Source: Phoronis australis
Taxonomy: Eukaryota > Phoronida > Phoronidae
Length of the DNA: 48,078 bases
NCBI GenBank assembly: GCA_002633005.1
Contig: NMRA01000699.1
Coordinates: forward strand, 37,649 to 85,726
Direction: 5' to 3'
Below the pieces are notes generated by a model. The model searched no databases. It was given only the letters and a program-made list of their open reading frames with translations, and was not told the DNA's origin. Below, piece by piece: positions 20,330 through 32,085 of this stretch; position 1 is the first letter of the stretch, and every line of letters starts with the position of its first letter. A program made the position numbers and the translations under genes.

Positions 20330-23300
20330 TGAAGGTGGTTTCGACGCGCAAGACGCCGTGAAAGGGCAGCTCTGACATGTCAATCGAGCTGACAAGTCAA
20401 GCCAATCACTGTTCAGGAACTAATAAGAGAAACGACAGTCCGCCTTCTTTGTTCCACACAAACTGTTTTGGGTACAGAAAAAATAAAAGCCGTAAACATT
20501 AATTAAACATCATGTTGACGTGTTTCGTACTCGTTTTATTTGCTAAGTGCAGGCAACAATGTTTAAAGGTACCTGTTAAAACAACCTAGGTATTGTTTGA
20601 GGAAAAGTCTTTCATACATGTAGTTCGTGGCAATGGTGATCAAGTAAAATTTTCACTCACTACAAACTGTTTGTAGTAAATGAAATTTTTATCTGATAAC
20701 CCAGAGATTATTTTTGTAAACAACGAGTAGGCATTGTTGTTGAAATTTTATGTCATTGTTTTTTCAAATAAATCTGCAAATTAGTCAAAAATGCACAACT
20801 ATTGACGTTTAGAAAGTATAATTATGGAACGCTAGAGGGAAATTGCCAAGTTAACTTATTCAGAAAATCATTTCTTCAACCTCCTGCACACCAGGTCCTA
20901 CTGACTACTAAAACTAGAATATGTTTATCAGATTGAGACCAACGTGAGGTCCTCTTCTCACCCCATCTCTCCCTTTCCAAGTGGAATTGTAACGTTTTCT
21001 CTCAGTTTTCACACAGAGATTCTTCGTCAAGTTTTCTCCCACACCCATGCGCGCACCCAGCCTTACGTATAGAGGGGCTAGGATTTTTCGGTGTGCGGAC
21101 CTTTTAGTGAAAGAAATCAACGAGGACTAAAAAACGAGGCCACTAGGTTCAGGCTCACGTATTGTGCATCCGCGCAGACTTCCCGTGGGATTTTCTGGAT
21201 CCTTTTCTCGTTTACGCAGACTATTTGTTTCACTGACGCAGACTTTTTTGCCCAATTCGCCAAACTGGGGGCTCGTTCAAGCTACCTGAACTTCCTTGGG
21301 TGCGCCCATGACACTTTATTTTATTAACATTACAAGCAACTCTGAGTTCCCCGAAGACAACGAAATTAAACTTGATAACTAACAACGTAGAGTAGGCAAT
21401 AATTGCCAGTTGCGTTGCGACTATCTATGTCGCAGAACCCTGATCCCCGCTAGGGAGGGTAATCCTGCTGACCAATTTGTTTACGAGACGTAGGTGCATC
21501 TGAACTATGTGTCATTCCATTCAATTCTGGAAATAAGGGGCAACAGATGTGAATCGGTTTCGCAAAATTACGCTAGGTTGGTAGCCGCCTACGGACAAGG
21601 AAAAAACAAAAATATCTTGTGGCATATTTTTGTATCATGTGTTATTGCGTAAAAAGAATCAACATTAGTAGCTGTACATATGGAATCGTCACCCACATGA
21701 TCGTAGATCTTATCAACAGCACTGTGCTTGTAACGCGTTTAAAAACGCATCCGTGATACATTGACACGTTATACTTATGCAAGTCATGCGCCAGAAAAAC
21801 ATTTCTTGTCACGTGAATCGTGCACTGGCATGATTGCGATGAATTCTGGTTCTCGTGACAACGATTAATAATCAAACAGTGACAATTAAAAATAGGCATA
21901 AACGTACTGCATCATACGACAACGAGCGGAGACTGCGCTACAACAAAGTACGGCCATGTCCATGCACGCACCCAGGGGGTGGGGCTCGGGGGGCTCGAAG
22001 AAGCCCCCCCCCATTTGGCGAAGTGGGCAAAAGGGCCGCCTCTGAGAAACAAAACGTCCAAGAAAATGAGACAAAAGTCCACTAAACAAGCACAAACGCG
22101 CAATTCACAGCGGTGCCCCCCTTTTTTCTTTTTTAGTCCGCCCGCTTTTTTGTTACCAAAAGGTCCACTAGGTCAGGAAGTCGAGCCCTCCTTATTGAAG
22201 ACTGGGTGCGCGCATTATTTCGCCATAAGGCAATGAAACATAGTCTTTTTTCTGTGAATACATTTATTTTGCCAGAAATCCAAATATTCATGAATATGGC
22301 TGGGGTTGAGTGATCCCAACTACGTATATCCTTACAATATAGAATGCATAATACAGACCTGGGTAATTTGGAAAAGGAATCATAGTGGTTGGGCGTACAA
22401 CTGACATGGGAATGTTATAGAAGAGGGTTAGAGGGAGGACAAAAGGAAGGACTTTCGTACACACACGCATTCATTCACGCGATTAAAGTTAACTTTTATT
22501 TGCACTTACATGTACATCAAGTTATCTAAATAAAGACGGTTACTTAACAGAAATTACGTCGGACGTTTTGTTTGAGTAGGCTGGTGAAGGTACGGTGGGT
22601 ATCAATAAGGTTAGAAACTCGAACCAGTCTTCATTCTGTCGTGGCACCGAAATTTATCAGCGTCGGTCGGTAACCACTTGAGCCCCAAACACGGGTAAAA
22701 ACATGACAACCACACACGACTTTCTTCAAAGTTACGTAGAAACCGAATAAAATGATATGAAAGAAGACTCTTTCATGGCATAATTGCCCTTGACATGTTT
22801 CCTTTTAAGAATTATTTCGTTACCTAAAATGATAGGACTGTATTGTACATGTCGTGGCGTCGTAAAATAATGATTTACCCTGGTTGAATTTAAAAAGTTA
22901 CAGAGCACCTTTTTAACTATGGGAACTGGACTAAATATTTTACAATTGAGAATGCCCAATCTTGCCCGAATATAAAGGTTCAATATTTTCCATTTTAGCG
23001 TCTTCAGATGAATATTGAATGAAAAAATGAGGTCACCGCTAACTAATCCTTATTAAACAAGTAATTTAATGTAGGTTTGCGTGTTTGGCTAAATGCTGAG
23101 AATTACACTGTAGGCAGCTTTTCTTGAACCGATGTCCAGTTGTCAACATGTTCGTCGTCTAACCGTGTTGAACTCTATAAAACTTGAAAGAATAGAGGTA
23201 TTGACTAGAAAGCACCAATTCCAAACCTTTTCAACACGATTTTTGTAGTGTGTCCAACTTGGCTTATTGGACGAACACGTGTTTGAGATTGGGTTCAGTG

Positions 23301-23550
23301 TCAGTTACACGTATTTTCAACTGTGTCCAAACATGCCATAAATAGTCACCAGCATCTGCCATGTAATCTTAGAAATTCAACTTTGTCACCATCTGGAGCC
23401 AAGCGATAATCCGCCATTGCAATGCACAGCACTAAACATAGAATACAGGTAATACAGAAATAGATTCATCAATAGACCAATTTTTATTTGGCTATGTATA
23501 CAGAAAACTAAATAACCATAGCATAAGGACATTTAAACATTAGCTGACCA
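20330..23550. other. No gene recognised; short transposon-like patches
   Basis: The segment 21965-22060 (G-run, GAAGAAGCCCCCCCCC, GGGCAAAAGGGCCGCC) looks like part of a short non-autonomous transposon. Elsewhere there are only short open frames on both strands, with no family resemblance or splice-bounded exon. Confidence 0.4.
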
Positions 23551-23834
23551 GCAGCTAGTAGAGTTTCTTAAATTCAGATTTCTACGCAATCAGTGGGCGT
23601 GAGATGTCAGCCCTGCACAGTTATATTTCACCGGATGCAAGCAGCGCACCATTGTTTGAGGCGAGCCCGTGCTTGAGGGTTGTGGTGGTCCAAAACGAGG
23701 GCCCCGCTTCGTTAGACAAGGAATACAGTGTAGCAACATGTGCTCAAACTGTACTGAGAAATCAAAGCAGGCCAGAAGCCTCAATTGAAGGTGACCTACA
23801 TGTACAGCGTATTCTAGACACACTTTGGCAGGGG
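23551..23834 (+). repeat. Dispersed repeat, copy B (partner at 5821-6143)
   Basis: Same orientation and block order as copy A, with shared blocks listed there. A plus-strand frame (23604-23846, 80 codons) is open here but closed by stops in copy A, so a protein is not supported. Confidence 0.75.
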
Positions 23835-25400
23835 TCAGTAAGCTGAATGGCATCAAGAGGCCCGTACCCAGCATTGCGCGGGGGTGGTTCGAATTGCTAG
23901 ATCGGCGGACCTTTGCAAACGTCGACTCTATAGAGTTTTCGGTAAGGCCCTTGACGCAGCGTATTTAGGGGGAAGGGAAATTTGTACACACCACGATGAC
24001 TCTCAGCGCTATGCTCCTGAGATGACATGGAATCCGTAGTATCAGAATGCCGTGATTAAATGAGTGATTACACCTCATTTCATACTGGGACTCAAATGTG
24101 GCTTGAATTTTTTATGGTTGGATTTTGCGTGTCTCTTAAATTGCTTACAAGCGGTAATGGGAACAGGTCACTTTACCGAATATTCACTACTCTCAAGGTT
24201 CATTACACTGAAAATATCTAAAAATTTCGGGTCATTTGTACTTTTTATAATTTTACACGCAAAAATAAAGGATATTTTGGTTAGTAAATTCACTGAGTGG
24301 TGTCCCTGTACCCATTCATGCGCGTGTGAAATTGCCCGCATGCCTTACGAATACAGAACATGAGGACGGATTTGCATTTTTAAAAGAATATGAAGTAGGA
24401 ATATTGATGAATTATAAACCAAGATACATGCATCAAATCCATGCCAAGATGGCATCATTTCACATTCTAGGCCTATGCTCCTCACCCTCACCCACAGGAA
24501 TCAAGCACACAGCATGGTCGAAACTAAATGTAGTAATGAACTGCGGGAGTTCTGGTTTGTGGACATTCTGTAGTGAACTTTCGAAGGCACCGAACCCTCA
24601 GAATAGTGAAACTTCGGAGTAGTGACATGTACGTGTAACCTTGGAAATCTTCGTTTCCATCAAGTTTGTTGCTCGTTTGAAATATGCGTGGCTGTGCAGC
24701 ACGGCCCTGATTGACAAGAGAAGACTTTATCCATCGGTCAAAATTTTATTAGGTGTAAACCTACTTTTCTTTTATAGTACGAACATGCTCCTCGGGGTTT
24801 TTTAATGCAAGAAAAAACAGAAGTTTAATAGTCTGGATTTTGAGCACCGATGTAGCACTGCCTATAGTGAACTTAGCGTCGGCGTGCACTGAATTTAACA
24901 GAATGAAAACGCACACGCTTGTACACGCAAGCATCATCCAACATCCACTTTCAAATTGGACACTGGATGAACAACATATTTGACGATCACTTTCAATTCC
25001 AAATTTGAAAATGCCTGCACTATATCGTACTAAGCCAGCAAGTATAAAGTATAGCAAAATAGCAGACAGACAAGCTGCTTTCTGCTGTTTTGTTTGTTGG
25101 TCGATTTTAAAGCATTCTCACCGCACTACTTTTGGGACCTCCCTCGCCGCTATGTAGCCTAGCTACAGTAGGTATAGGCATTTACACCGTAGTTCTAGTC
25201 TCCCTTGTTACACTATGTTGTATCCATCACGCGTGTTCAGCGCCGATGAATATCATAAAACCTCCTCTCTTCGTCAGCGCGATCCTATCATCTACTCAAA
25301 CATCATTCGGGCGAAGTTGGAAGGGTACGACCTGTTGATTCCTTGAAACGCTTTGAATCGAATTAAAGAAAATTCAAAATTATTACTTAATTATCATTAC
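23835..25400. other. No gene recognised
   Basis: A minus-strand frame at 24761-25057 contains a hydrophobic stretch (M-M-L-A-C-T-S-V-C-V-F-I-L-L), but no good donor or further exon was found. The rest shows nothing supportable. Confidence 0.4.
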
Positions 25401-25544
25401 ATGGGCGGCGCAGCACTGACAAAAGAGGGGGCTAAAGCCCCCCCCCCAGACCCCTGTGGTGCACCGCCTATAGACCATGTGCGGCGTAGCACTGAAAAAA
25501 GTGGAAGGCTATAGCTCCCAGCCCCCTATGGTGCGTCGCACATG
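25401..25544. mobile_element. Tandem pair of short MITE-like repeats
   Basis: Two units, about 25401-25474 and 25477-25544, share GGCG(C/T)AGCACTGA(C/A)AAAAG, a pyrimidine-rich centre and GGTGC(A/G)(C/T)CG. They match the unit at 14466-14534. The unit ends are imperfect inverted repeats (GGCGGCGCA against TGCACCGCC). Confidence 0.65.
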
Positions 25545-25724
25545 CATTATATAGTTAGTAGTATCAGTAGTAATTGGAACAATGTTGTCCATCTGTATCC
25601 TTATCTTTAACGGATAGGCTGGGACTGGACCTTTCCTGCGGGGGTTCGATGGAACACCCCGAACAACCCTTGGCCGTGTACGTGATGAAAGCTACATGTA
25701 ACATTTACACGAACTTGGAAGACA

Positions 25725-27330
25725 TTGCCCAACCAAAAATTTACATGTTGAGAGGTGTTCCATATTTTTTTTCAAATCCAAGATTGAGACTGGGTTGCAA
25801 CAGTTGCAAGAGGACGATATTATAAGCCAGATGCTCCGCAGCATCTGGGCTTCTCTCAGCACTTAAGAAATCTGTAGAAGTACGCATATACGGTTATAAC
25901 AAAGTTTCCACAAAACCCGTGATGCAAGTCGATTGCTACCCACTACCCAAGGCTGAAGCCATCTTTGCATTCTAGGAAATTTTCTGAGATTGGCCTCATC
26001 AGTGCTTATAATGAAGATGGAAGACAGTTCCAAGGATTTATAACAGTTAACTCTCACAAATGGGTCATTTCGTTATATCGTTATGCCTTTTGGCGTTGCC
26101 TCAGCACCAGATTTTCAATGTCGTAAAGAACGATGAACCAAGTGCTTTAGAATGTGCCATTTATTTCATGTATTCTGAATGACATGAATATCAACGGGCG
26201 GACTGTTTACTGTTTGGATCGTCTGAAAAGCTACAGTCTGAAAGATCAGTTTACTGTGAACACGTTACAACGACACAAGGTCTGCACAAGGTGTCAGATC
26301 AGGTGAGTGCAATCCCCAATGCCCCGAAACCCGAGAACCAACAAAGCGTCGTTCCTGTCTGGAACTAGTCAACATTTACCACCGCTTCATTCTACATTTG
26401 ACTACGCCCGACGGCCCCATTCGCGAATTTCTACTACTCGAAAAACCTTGTTGCTGGACCACAAGTCTCTAAAGTCATTCCAAGAAGTGAAGAAGTTGAT
26501 GACATCAGACCAAGTCATCACGACCCCAATCTACCTGTGAGATTGGCGTGTGATGCTTCGCCTTACGGACTTCAATATGCGTGATCCAATGAACTTATCG
26601 CTTTCGCATCTTGCTAACTTAAAAAGTCTGAGAAAGGGTATGACGAGATAAAAAAGACGCGTTGGCAACCAGAAGTTCCTCACAAATGTGTTCGGGCGTC
26701 ACTTTAGATTAGTGACGGATCATAAAACGTTGCTGAGTATTTTGCATCCGTATTGTGATATTGGATATTTTTACAAATCTTACATTGGATGCCAGAGAAT
26801 TTAAAAGTTGCCTTCTGCAGTCCCCGTCCAGTGGAAGTGGTCATCGACTCCATGCAATCGCCATGTTGATTACAGTGGTCCTTTAGTCAACCCAATAGGC
26901 GGAAATGGTGGCGATGAAATCGAGAAGCTAAGTACCGTACACAGTGCTAGGTACAGTATAGGCATTTCACTCGAGTCTAACTACCCGAGGTAGTTGTTTC
27001 TAACAATGCACCTCAATTCTTATGCAATGAATTCACTTTGTTGTAAAGTCAAATGTATACGTCACGTTACGTCTGTTCCATGTCAAATCCGGCATCAAAT
27101 TACGGTCTGGCTGACAAGTTGGTGCAATCCTTCAAGCTGGTCATGAAGCAGAACAGAGATGGCAAGCACTCTGTGCACCATAAGCCAAGTACTTACATCA
27201 GTTTAAGCTTCGCATAACACCTAATGCCTTCACAAATTCAACTCCTGCTAAGCTGATATTTGGTAGGAACCTCAGAAGACGTCGCAAATGCTTAAAACCA
27301 GAGAACGACAGGACGACACTCTCTTTACAT
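25725..27330 (+). pseudogene. Ty3/gypsy-type retrotransposon pol remnant
   Basis: Reverse transcriptase, RNase H and integrase landmarks follow in the correct order but in shifting frames. Near 25880-25970 there is V-R-I-Y-G-Y-N-K-V and Y-P-L-P-K. At 26070-26125 the block M-P-F-G-V-A-S-A-P-D-F is the RT palm segment. V-S-A-I-P-N-A-P-K-P lies near 26302 and R-L-A-C-D-A-S-P-Y-G-L near 26540. An RNase H V-T-D-H-K segment lies near 26715. Integrase blocks are H-V-D-Y-S-G-P-L near 26860, N-A-P-Q-F near 27005 and S-T-P-A-K-L-I-F-G-R-N-L near 27240. The RT Y-x-D-D motif was not found. Multiple stops and frameshifts show a dead copy. No long terminal repeats were recognised, so element limits are unknown. 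Confidence 0.8.
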
Positions 27331-29435
27331 TATGGGTCTGAATTGGGCCATCCCTTGCCCGGTCATCCATTTAGAATTAGATTTCTGGTCGTGTTGCTGT
27401 GAAAAATGCATGGACAACGAAAAAAAATGGACATAGAGGGTGGAATTACTTGGCGGCGCATGGTTGATCAAATGCAGGATTCACCGGCGGCTACTCCACC
27501 TTTCTTCGTCGATTGCGCAATTTCCTGACCAATACGACCACTTCAAACGAAACAAACACCAGAGCTTCGGTCTTGACTGACTGCGCTACTGCACAACTTG
27601 GCCAAGGTCCGCGATAAAAAGAAGTTGCTAGAGACACCGCCAAAATTAAGTGAATGCCTGATCGATTTAAAAACACTTTAGCTGAGTTTTGTTTTCGAAA
27701 ACTGATTCTTAATCGTTTGGTAGACTTGTTGTCAAATGCAAGAGTGTTGTGTTTGGCGTAGTGATATCTTAAGAAAACAAATAGCTCCCATAATGACTGT
27801 CCCATTATTAAAAACAAGTTATAGCTAAATACAGCCGTAATACGTTGGGTAAACGTTTGACGAAGTCCCCTTCCCCTACCTTCGTACGGGACTTCATGCA
27901 TACGCGCACATCAGTCACAGACCATCACTACATACTTGTGTTGGCCCATTCTGCAGTTTTTGCAAACGGCGAGTTTCAAAGAAATTTGGATTGTGCTACT
28001 TCACAGTTGTTTCAAAACGTACCTCACAGATAATATCGTTATATTCTGTTCAGTTCACATTTTCTAAACAAGAATTTGCAATCCCAAACGAATGAAATCT
28101 ATAATTAAAAAGGCCACTTGCAAAAACGCGACTCTTTTGTCTGTTTCTGTTTTCGCCAGAATAAGATAAGTGTTGCTTTCGTCTCTAAATGGCATTCAAT
28201 TAAAAGCTAGGAAAGTAGGTAACTTTTGAAAATTTTTCACAAGTCACGATATCAACTTACAACAGAATTACTCAGCGATAAAAAGGCGACGAGAGTAATA
28301 CATTTGTGTTGAAAATGTTGAGACATGTGCATATAATCCCGACTTCTTCCATTAAATGCATGTTTTTGTTTTGGTTAGGAACTGGTACTGCATTTTGCTT
28401 CACTTGGGCCTTGCAATTTGCAGATACAACAGGCACATTTTAATTAGCAAAACGTGGGCAAAATTGTGTTCCAAGGGTTAACTACCTTCTGCAGCGTGTC
28501 TGTAAGTACTGATTTACGCACAGGTTATGTGCCTAATACATGTGCGTGTAAGGGAGATAACTCAAAAGACGACGGATAGATCGGAGTTTAATAATGCAAG
28601 CAATGACTTCTCGGGTGTTAGGAGCAGACTGACATCAATGTTTGTTAGATCTGTTCAATTTGTTTGAGCTACAAGCATACATTGAAAGATTAGCACTTTA
28701 TCGGCTTCCAAAAGTGAGATCAGGGTGGAGTTCAGTAGCTGTCTCGCAACCAGAAATATCCGGCCCAAATCAGCTTTTCTCATTTAAAATAACTAACATA
28801 ATATCTCTGAGCCTTGCATTTTAGTACGGTTCTCGCGTGGACCCTAGCGTTACTGAACTTTACCCAGGCCAGTGATTATGTCATAGCTATTTAAAAAATG
28901 ACCTGTGAGAATATTTTGTAGAGTAAGATTCAACGTACATCAGCGATTGGTATAAAACCATGGTTTGGAACATTCTATAGCCTCGAATAAATGTTTGTAT
29001 TTGTAGAAGGATTTGGTAGATGACAGAACGTCGTAAAATGTGACTGAATTGCTGAACATTACCAGAAACTTAACAAAGATTGTCACACGCAGGCACGAGT
29101 TAAGGAGAGTGGCCAGTTACCTAGTCAATAGGGATCCAGTTTAAGAGACAACAAGTCCCTGCATTAGTTATTAAACAGTCAAAGTGCAGGAGAAAGTGAC
29201 ACAACAGTTCTTCAAAACCTCGCAGCACTGGCTGGAGAGTTAGAACAAAAATCACAAAGGACATCATGCTTGAAAGGGTTTTGTACGTAGAGAAAAGTGA
29301 TTGCCGCGAACCAGGATTTAGTATACAATGGCACTGAAAGCCATTACCACCTGACTGTGAGGTCATGCGCCCACCCACCATAGGAAAAACGTGACATTTG
29401 AGTGGCGGCAACTTCCATGTATTAAACAAAAATAG
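27331..29435. other. No gene recognised
   Basis: Sequence to about 27450 may be the last part of the gypsy element. A minus-strand frame of 136 codons (27491-27901) has no family resemblance. No other exon or repeat could be supported. Confidence 0.4.
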
Positions 29436-29439
29436 AACT

Positions 29440-30842
29440 GATAGACCGGGATCCCAGAGCTTTTTTGGCCATGAAAAGGTAACCAATATTCTTTGGTGCC
29501 ACAGTGCTGCATGTACATGTGTATATGGGTATCCTCATGCTTGAAATTGGCATTCTGTCAGGTTCACTCTGGTGGGTGTGGTCAGGGAAGCCAAGAGAAT
29601 GACACTCAAAAATTGAGCTCAATCAAGTTTTCTGGTGACCACTTAAAACTGCCTTCGATACCTACTACGTAATCCACTGTATCAAAATTGGTCACTACCA
29701 GACAATTTCACAGTGCTGAAGTGGTAAAATTAGAGGTAAGTAGGCGCCCAATGGCCGCCGTATCACCTTGAGCACTGGACGTAACTTACGTTGCGTAGGC
29801 GCTACGTTCAAATGCTAAAAGGTGGATGGCTGCGCCTACGTGCCCCTGCGCCCCACTACAGCACTACAATTTCATTTGTGGGAGAATCAACCAGACGGTT
29901 ATAAACAGGGTAAAAATTGAGACAGGTCAATCCATGAGGTAACCGCATGAAACCCGTTGCAAAATGTTCACCGTGAGCCCAGGTATCAACAATAAACGCT
30001 GGCAGACAAATCTAGTGGTGTGTTAGTCCCGCCAGACACGCCCAAATACCCGAGTTGAGCTAGATCAACTCACTAGGTAACCNAAGTAGGCGCCCAATGG
30101 CCACCGTATCACCTTGAGCACTGGACGTAACTTACGTTGCGTAGGCGCTACGTTCAAATGCCAAAAGGTGGATGGCTGCGCCTACGTGCCCCTGCGCCCC
30201 ACTACAGCACTACAATTTCATTTGTGGGAGAATCAACCAGACGGTTATAAACAGGGTAAAAATTGAGACAGGTCAATCCATGAGGTAACCGCATGAAACC
30301 CGTTGCAAAATGTTCACCGTGAGCCCAGGTATCAACAATAAACGCTGGCAGACAAATCTAGTGGTGTGTTAGTCCCGCCAGACACGCCCAAATACCCGAG
30401 TTGAGCTAGATCAACTCACTAGGTAACCGTTGGAAACAAATTGCCCGATGTTCAGCATCACTGCACATGGCACAACAGTTGGATGCCAGAAAATTTCAGT
30501 GGTGGGGTGCCCCTGTCAGACGATTATTCAAAAGGGTTAAAATTTGAGCTATATCAACCCAAGAGGTATACGCATAAAACCAGTTGCCAAAATATTCACC
30601 GTAAGCTCAGGTACGAATAAACACTGCCAGACCAATCTAGTGGTAATTTAGCCCCCCCCCCAGACACGCCCAAATATCTGAGTTGAGCTAGATAAACTCA
30701 CCAGGTAACCATTTGAAACCAACTGCACGATGTTCAGTTCACTATTAAGATGCCAGACAATTTCAGCGGTGGGGTGCCCCTGCCTGAAGATTATAAAAAG
30801 GGCTACAATTTGAGCTAAATCAACCCAAGAGGTAACCGCATG
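29440..30842 (+). repeat. Left inverted arm with about 140 bp subrepeats (282 bp higher-order unit)
   Basis: Two alternating subunit types carry GGTAACCGCAT...TTGCAAAATGTTCACC or GGTAACC(G/A)TT...TTCAGCATCACTG. Each is followed by AATTTCAG(T/C)GGTGGGG or AATCTAGTGG. Equivalent sites at 30312 and 30594 give a 282 bp dimer period. Part of this arm is duplicated by an assembly join. Confidence 0.75.
29738..30428. other. Probable assembly duplication around single N (30083)
   Basis: 29738-30082 and 30084-30428 are both 345 bases and nearly identical; I noticed two substitutions. They abut at one N. This is best explained by two overlapping or allelic contig ends placed side by side. Confidence 0.85.
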
Positions 30843-30966
30843 TACTCGTTTAAAACCATTTTCATAATGTCTAGCAGAATGCATGCAGCAAAAGGTACAT
30901 TACAGTTAATTTCAGAACGGACGACTCTTTATTGGACGCCCCCCTCTCTCTACTCAAATTCAAGTA

Positions 30967-32060
30967 CCCTAGTAATTTATTTATTTATTTATTTATTCAT
31001 TGTGATATTCAAAATGAGGTTGACCGCTTCAGTGATAGCACTGCTTTCCAAGAGGTCCCTCAACAACAAAAACAATAATGTAATACAATGAAGTAATAAA
31101 ACAACAATTAAATATACGTGAAATAGATACAATTAAAACCGGGTGAGAATTAAGACAATAAATACATGTAAATGACAAACAATGGTGAAAATTTAACTAA
31201 GAGAGATGAAATGACTCTTAACAGTGAGAGTATTTATGACAATTAGGAAAAAATGACATGATTGAGGCAGGTAGCGTATAAAAAGGTTAGGTAAATTACA
31301 ACCACTTTTCAATATTGTTTAAATTAATTAAAAGTATTTATTGAATTGGACCGTTTAATTTCTGGGCTAACAGATTTCTATACATTGTATTGTAGCAGCT
31401 GCATAGATAAAAGATCTCTTGCCGGTGTTGTTTTTAATTTTTTTTAAGAGAAACTATTCCAGCGACAGAAGAACGTGTAGAATACACAGCTTGACTGCTA
31501 TTGAATTGTCGTCTGGGAGATGCTGGAGCCAAGCCATTCATACATCTGTACATACATGTACAACAGGCAGAGGGATCTTTATTTCTTTGTTTTACTTTCA
31601 TAAATCCCAGCTTGGAATACAAGTCATCGACGTTGGTGTCCCTAATGCTAGTACCCAGGATAGCCCTGGCAGCTCTATTTTAGATTACTTGTACTTTTCT
31701 GACAAGTGTGTCACTAGTATGCCCCCAAACCGGTAAACAATAATCAACATGAGGCTGAATAATAGATAAGAGTATTGACGAACCGGGCCTCGCTAACATC
31801 TTTGAGCNAAGCCATTCATACATCTGTACATACATGTACAACAGGCAGAGGGATCTTTATTTCTTTGTTTTACTTTCATAAATCCCAGCTTGGAATACAA
31901 GTCATCGACGCTGGTGTCCCTAATGCTAGTACCCAGGATAGCCCTGGCAGCTCTATTTTAGATTACTTGTACTTTTCTGACAAGTGTGTCACTAGTATGC
32001 CCCCAAACCGGTAAACAATAATCAACATGAGGCTGAATAATAGATAAGAGTATTGGCGAA
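30967..32060 (-). mobile_element. 5'-truncated LINE, 3' end at 30967
   Basis: On the minus strand it runs from the C-terminal part of a reverse transcriptase (near 32060) through a 3' untranslated region to an (AAAT)n tail at 30974-31000. The 3' part contains GAGGGACCTCTTGGAAAGCA and ACC(T)CATTTTGAATATCACAATG, typical of CR1/L2/Jockey-like ends. The element interrupts the decayed GCDY gene. Its true length is about 280 bases shorter, because 31531-31807 is repeated at 31809-32085. Confidence 0.75.
31434..32060 (-). pseudogene. LINE reverse transcriptase C-terminal fragment
   Basis: The minus-strand translation has S-I-I-Q-P-H-V-D-Y-C-L-P-V-W-G, then L-V-R-K-V-Q-V-I, N-R-A-A-R-A-I-L-G and D-L-Y-S-K-L-G-F. 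These are the usual blocks after the RT catalytic region in CR1/L2/Jockey-type LINEs. An in-frame stop replaces Gln before N-R-A-A-R, and later frameshifts occur. The catalytic Y-x-D-D region is not present. Confidence 0.75.
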
Positions 32061-32085
32061 CCGGGCCTCGCTAACATCTTTGAGC
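31531..32085. other. Probable assembly duplication around single N (31808)
   Basis: 31531-31807 and 31809-32085 are both 277 bases and nearly identical, joined by one N. This mirrors the join at 30083. The duplicated part is LINE sequence plus the LINE/gene junction. Confidence 0.85.

Noticed and set aside
23604-23846. 80-codon frame in dispersed repeat copy B as a gene
   Set aside because: The aligned copy A carries stops and indels in the same frame.
24800-24960. Signal-peptide-like minus-strand frame
   Set aside because: The hydrophobic start is followed by no credible donor or downstream exon, and no core promoter was found.
25401-27450. Complete gypsy element with long terminal repeats
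   Set aside because: I found no direct repeats flanking the pol remnant and no gag-like zinc knuckle; only pol is supportable.
27491-27901. 136-codon open frame on the minus strand
   Set aside because: Its composition looks random, with no motif and no splice-bounded neighbours.
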